Origin: Capsulimonas corticalis
Lineage (GTDB): Bacteria; Armatimonadota; Armatimonadia; Armatimonadales; Capsulimonadaceae
Length of the DNA: 64,000 nt
NCBI RefSeq assembly: GCF_003574315.2
Contig: NZ_AP025739.1
Coordinates: 3,286,001 to 3,350,000, forward strand
Direction of reading: 5' to 3'
The first letter of the stretch is position 1, and each line of letters begins with the position of its first letter. The position numbers and the translations under genes were made by a program. Shown in pieces: positions 8,581 to 16,999 of this stretch. The notes beneath the pieces were generated by a model, which was given only the letters and a program-made list of their open reading frames with translations, made no database searches and had not been told where the DNA came from.

Positions 8581-10139
8581 ACCCACAATCTTCGCTTCGC
8601 GCAAACACATCGCCGCTCGATCCGAGCACACGCCGCCTGGACAGGGCGGCGTGTGTTTTGCTGTTCGCGCTCACCGTATTCCGACTCTGGTATGGCGGCG
8701 CGCACCAACTGCTTCAGGATGAGGCGTACTACTGGCAATGGTCCCGTCATTTAGACTGGGGCTATTACGACAACACGCCGCTGCTCGCCGTGGTCATCCG
8801 CGTCTTCACCACGCTGCTTGGTCCCACTGAACTGGGCGTGCGCGCCGGCGCGGTGTTCTGCGCGCTGGTTGTCTCGATCTTTATCTACCTGATCATGCGG
8901 CGGCTGGCCGGCGCGCGGGTCGCTCTCGCGTCCGTCGCCATGGCTTCGATCCTGCCGCTGTTCGCCCTGGGCGCGGACACGATGACGCAGGATCCGGTCC
9001 AGCTCGCGTTCTGGGCCGCGACCCTTTATGTTGTGCTGCTCGCGCTGGACGGGCGCGGCTGGCTCTGGATCCTGGCGGGCGCCCTGGCGGGGCTGACGGC
9101 GATGGCGAAGCTCAACGGTCTGTTGCTGCTGCCCAGCATTCTCCTCTTCCTCGCGCTGTCGCCGGCGCATCGTCACTGGCTGCGCCGACCGGAGCCGTAT
9201 CTGGCCGCCGCGATCGCGCTGGCGATCTTCAGCCCATTTGTCTGGTGGAACCATACGCACCAGAACGCCTTCTGGCTGCATATCCATGCGATGGGAACGC
9301 GCAACGGCGAACACGATCCGCCGCTCAAGTGGTTCTGGCGCTTTCTCGGCGATCAGCTCTTCTTGATGTCTCCCTTGCTGATGCTGATGTTCCTGCGCGG
9401 ACTGTGGGTTGATGGAAAGCGCTCGGTGGGTGGAAAAAACGACGCGCTTTTGTTTTTGTGGTGCCCCAGCGTCGTGGTGTTCGGCGCCACCGCGCTGCTG
9501 TCGCTCAAAAGCAAGGTCGAGGGAAACTGGCCGGCGGCGGCGTACGTCACCGCCGCCTGTCTTCTGGCGTGGGCGCTGACGGAAGCCTGGGACAGCGGGG
9601 CGCGAGGCCGCCGATGGGCGGCCGCCGCCGTGGGGCTCTCCGTGCTGATCTCCGCCGTGATCCTAATGCCCAACTTGATCTACGCCGTCGGGTACCGATT
9701 TCCCAACCCATCGAAGGACCGCACGTCCGAACTCTACGGCTGGCGTGACATGGCGGCGCGCGTTCAATCCGAGCGCAGCGCCATGGGCGGCGACCCATTC
9801 GTGTTCAGCGTCAATTACCGAATGCCGTCCGAGATGGCGTTTTATCTTCCCGGCAAGCCGCAAACGTATTCGCTGTTCTTGAAGGATCGCCCGAATGAGT
9901 ATATGTTCTGGGAGAATCCGGACGCTCTCAAAGGCCGCGACGCCGTCTACGTGGAGGACACCGACGATCTCAACCACCTTGACGATCTGAAGGCCGTCTT
10001 CACCCGAGTGGAGCCACAGCCCGAACTGCTGCTTTATCGCGACCCGCCCTATGGCCGCAAGCCGATCCGCACGATCCAGATCGTCCGCTGCTACGGCTTC
10101 AAAGGTTATGATCCTTTGCAGTGGCGCGACGGCTGGTAA
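8577..10139 (+). CDS. PMT-type (GT39/ArnT-like) membrane glycosyltransferase
   Basis: The frame opens at a TTG (8577) that overlaps the previous TGA by four bases and gives 520 aa. The sequence has about nine to ten hydrophobic helices. Its first periplasmic loop contains LLQDEAYYWQWSRHLDWGYYDNTPLLA; the D-E pair is the catalytic acidic motif of dolichyl/undecaprenyl-phosphate-mannose transferases and ArnT. The soluble C-terminal part (after about residue 390) resembles the periplasmic domain of such proteins. It likely transfers a sugar from a polyprenyl-phosphate donor to a lipid or protein outside the membrane. The acceptor cannot be told from the sequence. A strong terminator follows at 10171. 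Confidence 0.85.
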   Translation: MNPQSSLRANTSPLDPSTRRLDRAACVLLFALTVFRLWYGGAHQLLQDEAYYWQWSRHLDWGYYDNTPLLAVVIRVFTTLLGPTELGVRAGAVFCALVVSIFIYLIMRRLAGARVALASVAMASILPLFALGADTMTQDPVQLAFWAATLYVVLLALDGRGWLWILAGALAGLTAMAKLNGLLLLPSILLFLALSPAHRHWLRRPEPYLAAAIALAIFSPFVWWNHTHQNAFWLHIHAMGTRNGEHDPPLKWFWRFLGDQLFLMSPLLMLMFLRGLWVDGKRSVGGKNDALLFLWCPSVVVFGATALLSLKSKVEGNWPAAAYVTAACLLAWALTEAWDSGARGRRWAAAAVGLSVLISAVILMPNLIYAVGYRFPNPSKDRTSELYGWRDMAARVQSERSAMGGDPFVFSVNYRMPSEMAFYLPGKPQTYSLFLKDRPNEYMFWENPDALKGRDAVYVEDTDDLNHLDDLKAVFTRVEPQPELLLYRDPPYGRKPIRTIQIVRCYGFKGYDPLQWRDGW

Positions 10140-10170
10140 GCGGACGCCGTCGGCGGGACACGAATCAAGA

Positions 10171-10203
10171 AGGCGCCGGCGGTTATCCGCCGGCGCCTCT
10201 TTG
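10171..10203 (+). terminator. Rho-independent terminator after the glycosyltransferase
   Basis: AGGCGCCGGCGG and its perfect complement flank a TTAT loop and are followed by CTTTTG. It ends the 7843-10139 transcript. It may also work for the convergent FMN reductase gene, whose stop is only 10 nt away. Confidence 0.85.
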
Positions 10204-10208
10204 TTCGC

Positions 10209-10787
10209 TCAGACTGCCGCAAGCCGCCGCGCGTCTGCGTCCCGCGCTTCGCGCAGGGCGGCCGCCCACCACTGGAGCTGCTCCAGCATCAGCGCGGCGG
10301 TTTTGGCGGCGCGTTCGGGCTGGAGCAGTTTGCCGCCGGGGCCGAACTGCTCCCAGGGATTGGCGAAGCTGACGCTGTCTCGGATCGTCATGGCGTGCAG
10401 CTCGGCGAAGACGGGCCGGAGCTGCTCGACCGCGCGCAGGCCGCCGGAAACGCCGCCATAGGAGACAAACGCGACCGGCTTGCCCCGCCACTCTTCGTAT
10501 ACAGAATCGATCAGGAACTTCAGGGCGGCGGGATATCCATGATTGTATTCGGGCGTGACGACGACAAAGGCGTCGGCGGCGGCGAGGCGTTCTTTCAGGG
10601 CGCTCAATTCGGGGCTTTGCCGCGCTTCATGGCGATGCGGCAGATCCAGCTGGGCCGGATCGACGAGGTCGAGCGCGAAGCCGTCTTGACTTAAGATCTC
10701 TCCGGCGATCCAATCGGCGATCGTATCACAAAATCGGCCTTCGCGCGTGCTTCCATAAATCAGCGCGACGTTCAGTTTCGCGGTCAT
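10209..10787 (-). CDS. NADPH-dependent FMN reductase family protein
   Basis: The ATG at 10787 has AGGAGAAGAAGAG just upstream and gives 192 aa. The N-terminus NVALIYGSTREGRFCD is the flavodoxin-like FMN phosphate-binding loop. VVVTPEYNHGYPAALKFLIDSVYEEWRGKPVAFVSYGG-type sequence (split here by the usual loops) is the signature of NADPH:FMN/azoreductase-like proteins. The enzyme uses NAD(P)H to reduce flavin or quinone-like compounds. It lies 20 nt after the NmrA-like gene and shares its SoxR-controlled promoter at 11731-11761. This matches the Streptomyces SoxR regulon, which also includes an FMN reductase, and supports a role against redox-cycling compounds. Confidence 0.9.
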   Translation of the reverse strand: MTAKLNVALIYGSTREGRFCDTIADWIAGEILSQDGFALDLVDPAQLDLPHRHEARQSPELSALKERLAAADAFVVVTPEYNHGYPAALKFLIDSVYEEWRGKPVAFVSYGGVSGGLRAVEQLRPVFAELHAMTIRDSVSFANPWEQFGPGGKLLQPERAAKTAALMLEQLQWWAAALREARDADARRLAAV

Positions 10788-10807
10788 TCTCTTCTTCTCC
10801 TTTTGTC

Positions 10808-11680
10808 TTAACCTTTTTGAAAATCGGCGGCGTGGTCCGCCGCCCATGTTCGGTAGGGATGCGCCGGCGCTCCCGTGATTTGCGCCACCGTGTCCGTGAC
10901 TGGCGGCGCCGCGTTCACCTGACCGGCCCAGACGCCGAGCAGCACATCCACGATGGGCGGCGGCATATTGGCGAGCATTTGCGGCCGGGCGGCTTCCGGT
11001 GAAATTTCCTCAAAGCGCAGCGGTCGGCCGAGCGCCTCGCCGATGGCGCGCACCTGCTGCTGCTGAGTGAGGGACTCGGGGCCGGTGAGGTGGTATTTGG
11101 CGCCGGCGTGGCCTTCCTCGGTCAGCGCGCGCACGGCGACGGAGGCGATATCGCGCTCGTGAATCGGGGACGAGGAGGCGTTCGCGTACGGCCAGCGCAC
11201 GACGTCTCCGGCCCGGATCTGCGGCGCCCACCATAATGTGTTGATCGCAAAGCTGCCGGGCCGCAGGATCGTCCACTCCATTCCCGATTGCTCCACCAGT
11301 CGCTCCATCTCCGCGTGCAGCCTGCCGATAGGGGCCATCTGCGCCATGGCGTCGTCACGCACCGCCGACGAGGACAGCAGGACGATGCGGCGCGCGCGCC
11401 GTGCGAACGCGTTCAGCATGGCCGGCGCGGTTTCCAGGGGCAGCAGCCGCCAGACAAGAAATACCGTATCGATCCCGTCCAGGCATTCGTCCAGCGTCGC
11501 GGCGTCCGTCAGGTCGCCCAGTGCGAACTCGACATGATCCGGCAGATCGCGAGGCGCGGTGCGATGCGTCAGCGCGCGGGCAGGGATATTCGCCCTGGCG
11601 AGCTGCGCCGTCACTTCACTTCCAATATTGCCGCTCGCTCCCGTCACCAAGATCCTCTTGTCCTGAGCAAGTGTGTTCAT
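10808..11680 (-). CDS. NmrA-like NAD(P)-binding oxidoreductase (SoxR-controlled)
   Basis: The ATG at 11680 is preceded by GGGAGGAAACGAAAC and gives 290 aa. The N-terminus ILVTGASGNIGSEV is the Rossmann glycine motif of atypical short-chain dehydrogenases. Further landmarks are EFALGDLTD, VLLSSSAVRD, WTILRPGSFA and the late substrate-loop region. It lacks the YxxxK pair of classical SDRs, as NmrA/HSCARG and TMR-type proteins do. It is the first gene of the unit read from the SoxR-type promoter. Activity is probably NAD(P)H-dependent reduction or redox sensing. A related gene lies at 63103-63987. Confidence 0.85.
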   Translation of the reverse strand: MNTLAQDKRILVTGASGNIGSEVTAQLARANIPARALTHRTAPRDLPDHVEFALGDLTDAATLDECLDGIDTVFLVWRLLPLETAPAMLNAFARRARRIVLLSSSAVRDDAMAQMAPIGRLHAEMERLVEQSGMEWTILRPGSFAINTLWWAPQIRAGDVVRWPYANASSSPIHERDIASVAVRALTEEGHAGAKYHLTGPESLTQQQQVRAIGEALGRPLRFEEISPEAARPQMLANMPPPIVDVLLGVWAGQVNAAPPVTDTVAQITGAPAHPYRTWAADHAADFQKG

Positions 11681-11730
11681 GTTTCGTTTCCTCCCGCCCT
11701 GAATGGGCCGTCGATTTTGAGATATCACGG

Positions 11731-11761
11731 ATTATACAAGTTCAAGTGAACTTGAAGTCAA
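11731..11761 (-). promoter_or_regulatory. SoxR box inside a 19-bp-spacer promoter
   Basis: On the minus strand a -35 TTGACT (11756-11761) and a -10 TATAAT (11731-11736) are separated by exactly 19 nt. The over-long spacer is the hallmark of MerR-family activated promoters. TTCAAGTGAACTTGAA (11741-11756) is a perfect 7-2-7 palindrome matching the SoxR-box core TCAAGTnnACTTGA. It drives the NmrA-like and FMN reductase genes; soxR starts 27 nt away on the other strand. Confidence 0.92.
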
Positions 11762-11787
11762 GAGGAAAAATCGGGTATTGTGAAACC

Positions 11788-12240
11788 ATGGACAATTTGA
11801 TTGCGATCAGTGAAGTTTCGCGCCGAAGCGGCGTGGCGGCCTCGGCGCTGCGTTTTTATGAGGAGCGGGGGCTGATTTCGTCACAGCGGTCTGGATCGGG
11901 CCATCGCCGCTATCCGCGCTCGGTTTTGCGCCGGATCGCGTTTATTGTCTTCGCGCAGCGGATCGGTATGACGCTGGAGGAGGTGGGCGAGGAGCTGCGG
12001 AAGCTGCCTGACGGCCGGGCGCCGGAAGGGGAGGACTGGGCCAAGGTCTCGGCCGCCTGGACCGAGCGGGTCGACGCCCGCATTGACGAGCTCCGCCGGC
12101 TTCGATCGGGCCTGACCGCATGCATCGGCTGCGGCTGCCTATCGCTCGAACGCTGCAAGCTGGTCAACCCCGACGACCGCGCTGCGCGTTTCGGCCCCGG
12201 CCCGCGTTACTGGATCGGCCCCCCGCGCCGCTCGGAATAG
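11788..12240 (+). CDS. soxR: SoxR redox-sensing MerR-family regulator
   Basis: This 150-aa protein starts at the ATG 11788. It has a MerR winged-helix N-terminus (AISEVSRRSGVAASALRFYEERGLI), a dimer helix and a C-terminal cluster with Cys112, Cys115, Cys117 and Cys123. The spacing C-x2-C-x-C-x5-C is that of the SoxR [2Fe-2S] site. Oxidation of the cluster by redox-cycling agents activates transcription by untwisting a 19-bp-spacer promoter; just such a promoter lies between this gene and the divergent pair at 10209-11680. There is no soxS, so it should act directly on reductase genes as in actinobacteria. Confidence 0.95.
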   Translation: MDNLIAISEVSRRSGVAASALRFYEERGLISSQRSGSGHRRYPRSVLRRIAFIVFAQRIGMTLEEVGEELRKLPDGRAPEGEDWAKVSAAWTERVDARIDELRRLRSGLTACIGCGCLSLERCKLVNPDDRAARFGPGPRYWIGPPRRSE

Positions 12241-12268
12241 CCAGGCGCGGGTCGCGTATTAGAAATTC

Positions 12269-12307
12269 TTAATCGAGATTTAACCTTAACTTAACACCTT
12301 CTTAATA
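12269..12307 (+). promoter_or_regulatory. Pho-box-like array of four 11-bp-spaced hexamers
   Basis: TTAATC, TTAACC, TTAACA and TTAATA start at 12269, 12280, 12291 and 12302, each exactly 11 nt apart. This is the arrangement of Gram-positive PhoP boxes (TTnACA repeats about one helical turn apart). A possible -10 (GATAGA, 12315-12320) follows 7 nt later. The alkaline phosphatase gene lies in the operon downstream. Confidence 0.7.
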
Positions 12308-12361
12308 TCGCGGTGATAGACTTCTCTCGGTCAATCGCCGGTATCTTAGGAGGTCCGCCTG

Positions 12362-12874
12362 ATGTTGTTCCCCCTCGTCCTTCTGCTCGCATCTCAAGAT
12401 TTGACGGCAAACGCTGTCAAATCCGCCCCGTCCGCAAAAATGCTCAAAACAGTCTCCCAAGGAACCGGGCCGGCGACCGTGCTGAAGTTCCAGGACTTCT
12501 ATGAAACGAAAAATGGGACGCTCGACTTTTCGGACAAGCTGCGAAGTTTGAACGGTAAGCACGTGCGGATCACAGGTTTCATGGCCCATATGGAGGACGC
12601 TCCGCTCGGCGCTTTCTACGTATGTCCGCACCCGACGTTCTGCGATGAGGAAGGGGGCGGGTCCGCCGACCTTCCTCCGGACGCGGTGCGCGTCATCGTC
12701 CGCGGCGCGAAGGGGCGTACGGTGGAGTTTGTGCCTCGCCCCGTGTTGGTGACCGGCGTCCTTCAAGTCGGGCCGCAGGAAGACGAAAAGGGCGATATTT
12801 CCCGTATTCGCATCATTCTGGATCAGGCTCCTGTCAAGCCATCTCCCGTGCTCGCAAAATCCAATCATAAATAA
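12362..12874 (+). CDS. Small exported protein, possibly OB-fold/DUF3299-like
   Basis: The ATG at 12362 follows AGGAGG (12350-12355) and gives 170 aa. A short hydrophobic N-terminus (MLFPLVLLLASQDLTANA) looks like a signal peptide. The middle (LNGKHVRITGFMAHMEDAPLGAFYVC through LPPDAVRVIV, then PVLVTGVLQVG) has the strand pattern of small OB-like proteins. It vaguely resembles DUF3299, with two cysteines (CPHPTFC). It precedes the alkaline phosphatase by 38 nt on the same strand and behind the Pho-box-like array. I cannot assign a function. Confidence 0.6.
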   Translation: MLFPLVLLLASQDLTANAVKSAPSAKMLKTVSQGTGPATVLKFQDFYETKNGTLDFSDKLRSLNGKHVRITGFMAHMEDAPLGAFYVCPHPTFCDEEGGGSADLPPDAVRVIVRGAKGRTVEFVPRPVLVTGVLQVGPQEDEKGDISRIRIILDQAPVKPSPVLAKSNHK

Positions 12875-12912
12875 ACGCGCAAAGACGACGTATTCTTTAA
12901 GGAGATATCATC

Positions 12913-14853
12913 ATGCGACCGATGAACAGGCAGTGTATTTGCCTTGGACTCGCCGCCACCGCCCTTCTGGCGGGGCATGCGAGCTTTGCCGCCCCTACGG
13001 TCTCCCTCGCGCCGGTTGACGGCGCCCGGTTCCTTTCCGACCAGCGCTTTGATATCCGGATCGAAGCCGCGCCGGCGGCCGGAGCGGTCACGTTGACTTC
13101 GCTCAAAATCGACGGCGCGAACGTGGCCCCGACCTCCACCGACACGACCGGCGTCTACACCGGCTTCAATGTGCGCGGCTACCATGCGCCGATCGCGGCC
13201 GGGATGCACACATTGACCGCCGTCGTCGCCGACGGGTCGGGAAGCGTCACCGCGACGGCGACGTTTGAAGTGATTAACCCGCTCGGCAACCGCCGCCCGG
13301 CGAAGAACATCATCATCATGCTCGGCGACGGTATGGGCGCCGCGCACCGCACGGCCGCCCGCATCGTGCGCTACGGCGCCGTGAACGGCCGCCCGCTGGG
13401 CTTCCTGAATATGGACAAGTTCCCCGGAACCGGGCAGATCTTGACCGAGTCCCTGAACTCCATCATTACGGACTCCGCCCCCGGCATGTGCTGCTATACG
13501 ACGGGCAACCATGCGTTTAACGGCCAGGAAGGCGTCTACCCCTCGCATCTGGCGAATACGTTCGCCTATCCGCGCGTCGAGTACCTTTCGGAATACATGC
13601 ACCGCACTTTGGGCAAGTCGACCGGCATCGTCTCGACCGCCGACATTGAGGACGCCACGCCGGCCGCGAACGCCGCGCACACCGGCAACCGAGGTGCTGG
13701 AACCGGCATCTGCGATCAGTACTTCGATGAGCGCGGCAGCACAGGACTGACGGTTCTGATGGGCGGCGGACGCCGCTGGTTCCTTCCTTCCTCGGATCCG
13801 TTCTCCAGCCGCACCGCCGCCACCGACTATGCGCCGCTTCCCGCCGATATGGTCACGAAGTGGGGCATTCCCGCCGGCGCCCAGGATCCCACGCGCAACT
13901 TGATCGCCGACTTCACCGGCGATGGATTTACCTATGTCACCGACCGCACGCAGTTGACCAGCGCCGCCGCGACGAGCGGAACCAAGCTGCTGGGCCTGTT
14001 CGGTTACGGCAACATGAATGTCGCGCTGGACAAGGTCGCCAAGCAGCGTAACCCGGGCGCTCTGGGGATCGTGGATGATTACCATGCGCCCAACCAGCCG
14101 ATGCTGGACGAGATGACCGACGCGGCCCTGACCGTGCTCGCCAAGAACCCGAAGGGCTTTGTCCTGACGGTCGAAGGCGCGCATATCGACAAGCAGTCGC
14201 ACGCGATGGACGCCGACCGCGCCATCTGGGAGACGATCGAGTTCGACGCCGCCGTCAAGAAGGCGCGCGACTTCGCCGACCGCGTCGGCGACACCGTCGT
14301 GATCGTCCTCGCGGACCACGAATGTTCCGGCTTCAGCATCATTGGCGCGCTGAACACCTCCATCGCCAACCTGAAGGCCCTGCCCAGTGATAAGAACACC
14401 CTGGATCCGGCCATCCAGCCGAACCGCCAGAAGGTCGTCGGCACCTACGACGCCGCGTCGTTCCCGCACTATGCGATCGCGGCCGACGGCTTCCCGGTCA
14501 ACTCGGACATCGACGGCAAGCTGCTGGTCGGCTTCGGCGCGAGCGGCGACCGCTACGAGGACTGGCTGACCAAGCCGCTGGTCATTATCGATAGCCTGCT
14601 GCCGAACAACATCAAGGCGGAGCTCGCCGGCAAAGGCTACTCGGTCACCCCGCGCGATCGACATCCCGAGAGCGACAACGGCTTCTTCCTGCGCGGCCAA
14701 GCCGCGGCGAACGATCAGGCCGTCCATACCGCGACCGACATTCCGATTTCCGCTTATAGCTCCAGCAGCCGCGCCTTTGAACAGTTCATCGGCGTGCAGG
14801 AGAACACGGATGTGTTCTTCAAGCTGGCGAAGAGCGCGATGGGCGGATATTAA
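12913..14853 (+). CDS. Secreted alkaline phosphatase with N-terminal Ig-like domain
   Basis: The 646-aa protein has AAGGAG upstream, a signal peptide (residues 1-27, ending ASFAA), an Ig-like beta domain (about 28-118) and a PhoA-family catalytic domain. Visible active-site elements are MLGDGMG (metal-binding Asp139), ITDSAPG (nucleophile Ser188), VEGAHIDKQSHAMD (metal site near 420) and LADHECSGF (metal site near 467). It should hydrolyse phosphomonoesters outside the cytoplasm using zinc and magnesium. The promoter-proximal TTAAyM array suggests induction by phosphate limitation. The protein is longer than E. coli PhoA because of the Ig-like domain and several loops. Confidence 0.93.
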   Translation: MRPMNRQCICLGLAATALLAGHASFAAPTVSLAPVDGARFLSDQRFDIRIEAAPAAGAVTLTSLKIDGANVAPTSTDTTGVYTGFNVRGYHAPIAAGMHTLTAVVADGSGSVTATATFEVINPLGNRRPAKNIIIMLGDGMGAAHRTAARIVRYGAVNGRPLGFLNMDKFPGTGQILTESLNSIITDSAPGMCCYTTGNHAFNGQEGVYPSHLANTFAYPRVEYLSEYMHRTLGKSTGIVSTADIEDATPAANAAHTGNRGAGTGICDQYFDERGSTGLTVLMGGGRRWFLPSSDPFSSRTAATDYAPLPADMVTKWGIPAGAQDPTRNLIADFTGDGFTYVTDRTQLTSAAATSGTKLLGLFGYGNMNVALDKVAKQRNPGALGIVDDYHAPNQPMLDEMTDAALTVLAKNPKGFVLTVEGAHIDKQSHAMDADRAIWETIEFDAAVKKARDFADRVGDTVVIVLADHECSGFSIIGALNTSIANLKALPSDKNTLDPAIQPNRQKVVGTYDAASFPHYAIAADGFPVNSDIDGKLLVGFGASGDRYEDWLTKPLVIIDSLLPNNIKAELAGKGYSVTPRDRHPESDNGFFLRGQAAANDQAVHTATDIPISAYSSSSRAFEQFIGVQENTDVFFKLAKSAMGGY

Positions 14854-14871
14854 TTCGAAAGGCCACATCCC

Positions 14872-15462
14872 ATGCGTAACCGCATCCTGCGAACTCTGGC
14901 CTTGGGAACCGTGCTGGGCGCCTGGGCGCTCGGCGCGGCGGCCCACGCCGATATCACAATCAACTTCGACGACGTTTACGCCGGTGAAGTTGTGAACAAT
15001 ACCTATAGCGCGTCCAAGGGCGTCACGTTTATTGGCGAGGGCGGGGCGTTCTATACCGACGTGCAGGCCATCGACACGACGTCCAGCTCGGCTCCGAACT
15101 CGCTCGACGGCTCCAACGGCGCCGTTGACATCCTCTTCGACACAACGAAGTATAAATCGGGGATCGACAAGTTTTCCGTCGATCTCGTTGCGGATCCGCT
15201 CGGTTACGGAAGCTCCAACGCAAGCTACGGCTTCTATGACAAGAACGGCGCGCTGCTCTTCTCGCTCGACCATGTCGATCAGACGTTCAGCCATACCCTG
15301 ACGGTGACCGGCAGCGGAATCCAGAAGGTCGTTCTCGCCGGCGACGCATACTACGATAATGTCAATTTCCACCCCGTCCCGGAACCGGGCACAGTCGCGG
15401 CGATGATCGTCGGACTGGCCGGCCTCGGCGCGCTGATGCTTCGCCGAAAGCGGCTTAGCTAA
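14872..15462 (+). CDS. PEP-CTERM sorted exported protein
   Basis: The gene begins 18 nt after the phosphatase and encodes 196 aa. It has a signal peptide (residues 1-25, ending AAHA), a beta-rich middle (INFDDVYAGEVVNNTY, DILFDTTKYKSG) and the C-terminal sorting tail VPEPGTVAAMIVGLAGLGAL followed by RRKR. The tail is the PEP-CTERM signal: VPEP box, membrane helix and basic end, recognised by exosortase. No exosortase gene is in the window. Its place in the phosphatase operon suggests a surface role in phosphate scavenging, but this is only inference. Confidence 0.85.
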   Translation: MRNRILRTLALGTVLGAWALGAAAHADITINFDDVYAGEVVNNTYSASKGVTFIGEGGAFYTDVQAIDTTSSSAPNSLDGSNGAVDILFDTTKYKSGIDKFSVDLVADPLGYGSSNASYGFYDKNGALLFSLDHVDQTFSHTLTVTGSGIQKVVLAGDAYYDNVNFHPVPEPGTVAAMIVGLAGLGALMLRRKRLS

Positions 15463-15488
15463 CGCGCGTCCTCCTCAAGTTCCTCATA

Positions 15489-15530
15489 GAAAACCCCGGC
15501 GTATCCGCGAGGCGGACACGCCGGGGTTTC
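15489..15530. terminator. Bidirectional terminator between the PEP-CTERM gene and tilS
   Basis: GAAACCCCGGCGTATCCGC pairs with GCGGACACGCCGGGGTTTC across a short loop, with one mismatch. TCTTGTGT follows on the plus strand. It separates the convergent 12362-15462 and gatCAB-tilS transcripts. Confidence 0.8.
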
Positions 15531-15558
15531 TCTTGTGTCTGGCGCTGCCGGAGCGTGG

Positions 15559-16971
15559 TCACTCCGGCGCTCGCCGCGCCGACAGGCGCAGAAACCGCGT
15601 GGTCGTCTCCGTCGTCCGCGCGCGCTCCGCGATGCGCAGCCCCACGACCCAGAGCGGGCCTTGGGAGTCCGCCACGATTGGGATGGCGCCGCGCTGCTCT
15701 TGGGGGATCTTTGCGTCCGTGAAGAGGTCCGAAAGCTTCTTGGTTTTTCCGCCCAGGCTGAATGGGGCGATCCGGTCTCCCATCAGCCAGGCGCGCACAT
15801 GCAGGCTGGCGAGATCGACGCAATCGGCGTCGAGAATCTCGATATAATCGGCGTCGTTTTGTTCGGACGTAAGCTGAGATTCGATCGTCCATCCATTTTT
15901 ATCGAATACACATGTTCCCGGTGTTGTGAGAGAGGCGAGTTCAACAGTTGGGATGACCACGTTGGGAACGCTCAAATCGATGATGTCGCCTCTGAGGATC
16001 AAATGACACGGAGGCCGGGGCGTCACGATTGAATAGGACGCGACCTCGGAATGCGATGCGGCGGCGAGGAAATTGGCGATGTGTTCCTCTTGAATGTCCT
16101 GTGACGACTCGCGCAGGCGCGCGAGCGCCATGCGCAATGCCCGGCGCTGGAGCGCCGGCGCGAGCTTTGTCAGCTTTTCCCGATCTAAGAGGATGTGTTT
16201 GTCGGTCACCGAAGTTTGAACGCCGTCCAGCGCTTCCGCTGTTTGCGATTGCAGGTAGTCGTCGTCCAGCGCGGCGGTGCGGGAAAGACGGAGCAGAGCG
16301 GCGCGGACGCCGGGGGCGTAGTTCGCCTCCAGCTCTGGCAGTAACTCCAGGCGCATGCGGTTGCGCAGGTAGTGGCGGGAGTCGGCGTTGGAAGGATCGC
16401 GCCGGGGATTGAGATTATGCTCCGCGCAGTAGGCTTCGACTTCGGCGCGTGTGACGTCGCGCAGGGGGCGGATAATGTCGCCGCGCTGGTAGGGGATTCC
16501 GCGCAGGCCCGCCAGGCCCGAGCCGCGCAGGATGCGCATCAGGATCGTTTCGACCTGATCATCCTGCGTGTGGGCTGTGGCGATCCGGTCGGCGCGCATC
16601 TGCGCGGCGGCGCGGTGAAGAAAATCGTACCGCGCATCGCGCGCGGCGGCTTGCAGACCCGATGAACTCGCCTGCGCCAGCACGTCTTCGCCGAGAGTTT
16701 CGATCGCGCAGGGGATGCCCCGCTCGGCGCAGAACGCCGCGACAAACGCCGCTTCGGCGGCGGATTCCGCGCCGCGCAGGCCGTGGTCCAGATGGGCGGC
16801 GAAGAGGGAGGAGATTTGCAGCTCGCCTTGCAGAAGGTGCAGGGCGTGGAGGAGGCTCAGGGAATCGGGGCCGCCGGAGACCGCCGCCATCACGCTTTGC
16901 CCCGGCCGCAGCAGATCGTGAAGATCCAGCGTGCGGCGAAGAGTATCCAAAAGCGCCATGGCGGTAGACAT
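15559..16971 (-). CDS. tilS: tRNA(Ile)-lysidine synthetase
   Basis: This is a 470-aa N-type ATP pyrophosphatase with PP-loop SGGPDS at residues 32-37, GLRGAESAAEAAFV and TAHTQDDQVETILMR. A C-terminal TilS domain (GDRIAPFSLGGKTKKLSDLFTDAKIPQEQR) completes it. It converts C34 of tRNA-Ile2 to lysidine so that the tRNA reads AUA. It is the last gene of the gatC-gatA-gatB-lipoprotein-tilS series, 28 nt after the lipoprotein gene. The start at 16971 is taken as the first ATG; another lies 12 nt inside. Confidence 0.95.
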   Translation of the reverse strand: MSTAMALLDTLRRTLDLHDLLRPGQSVMAAVSGGPDSLSLLHALHLLQGELQISSLFAAHLDHGLRGAESAAEAAFVAAFCAERGIPCAIETLGEDVLAQASSSGLQAAARDARYDFLHRAAAQMRADRIATAHTQDDQVETILMRILRGSGLAGLRGIPYQRGDIIRPLRDVTRAEVEAYCAEHNLNPRRDPSNADSRHYLRNRMRLELLPELEANYAPGVRAALLRLSRTAALDDDYLQSQTAEALDGVQTSVTDKHILLDREKLTKLAPALQRRALRMALARLRESSQDIQEEHIANFLAAASHSEVASYSIVTPRPPCHLILRGDIIDLSVPNVVIPTVELASLTTPGTCVFDKNGWTIESQLTSEQNDADYIEILDADCVDLASLHVRAWLMGDRIAPFSLGGKTKKLSDLFTDAKIPQEQRGAIPIVADSQGPLWVVGLRIAERARTTETTTRFLRLSARRAPE

Positions 16972-16999
16972 TTCTGTGGCGAAGGACGGCGCCGTCGGT

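Noticed and set aside
12865-15372. 835-aa frame opposite the alkaline phosphatase
   Set aside because: Shadow of codon bias in the GC-rich phosphatase gene; no domains or start signals.
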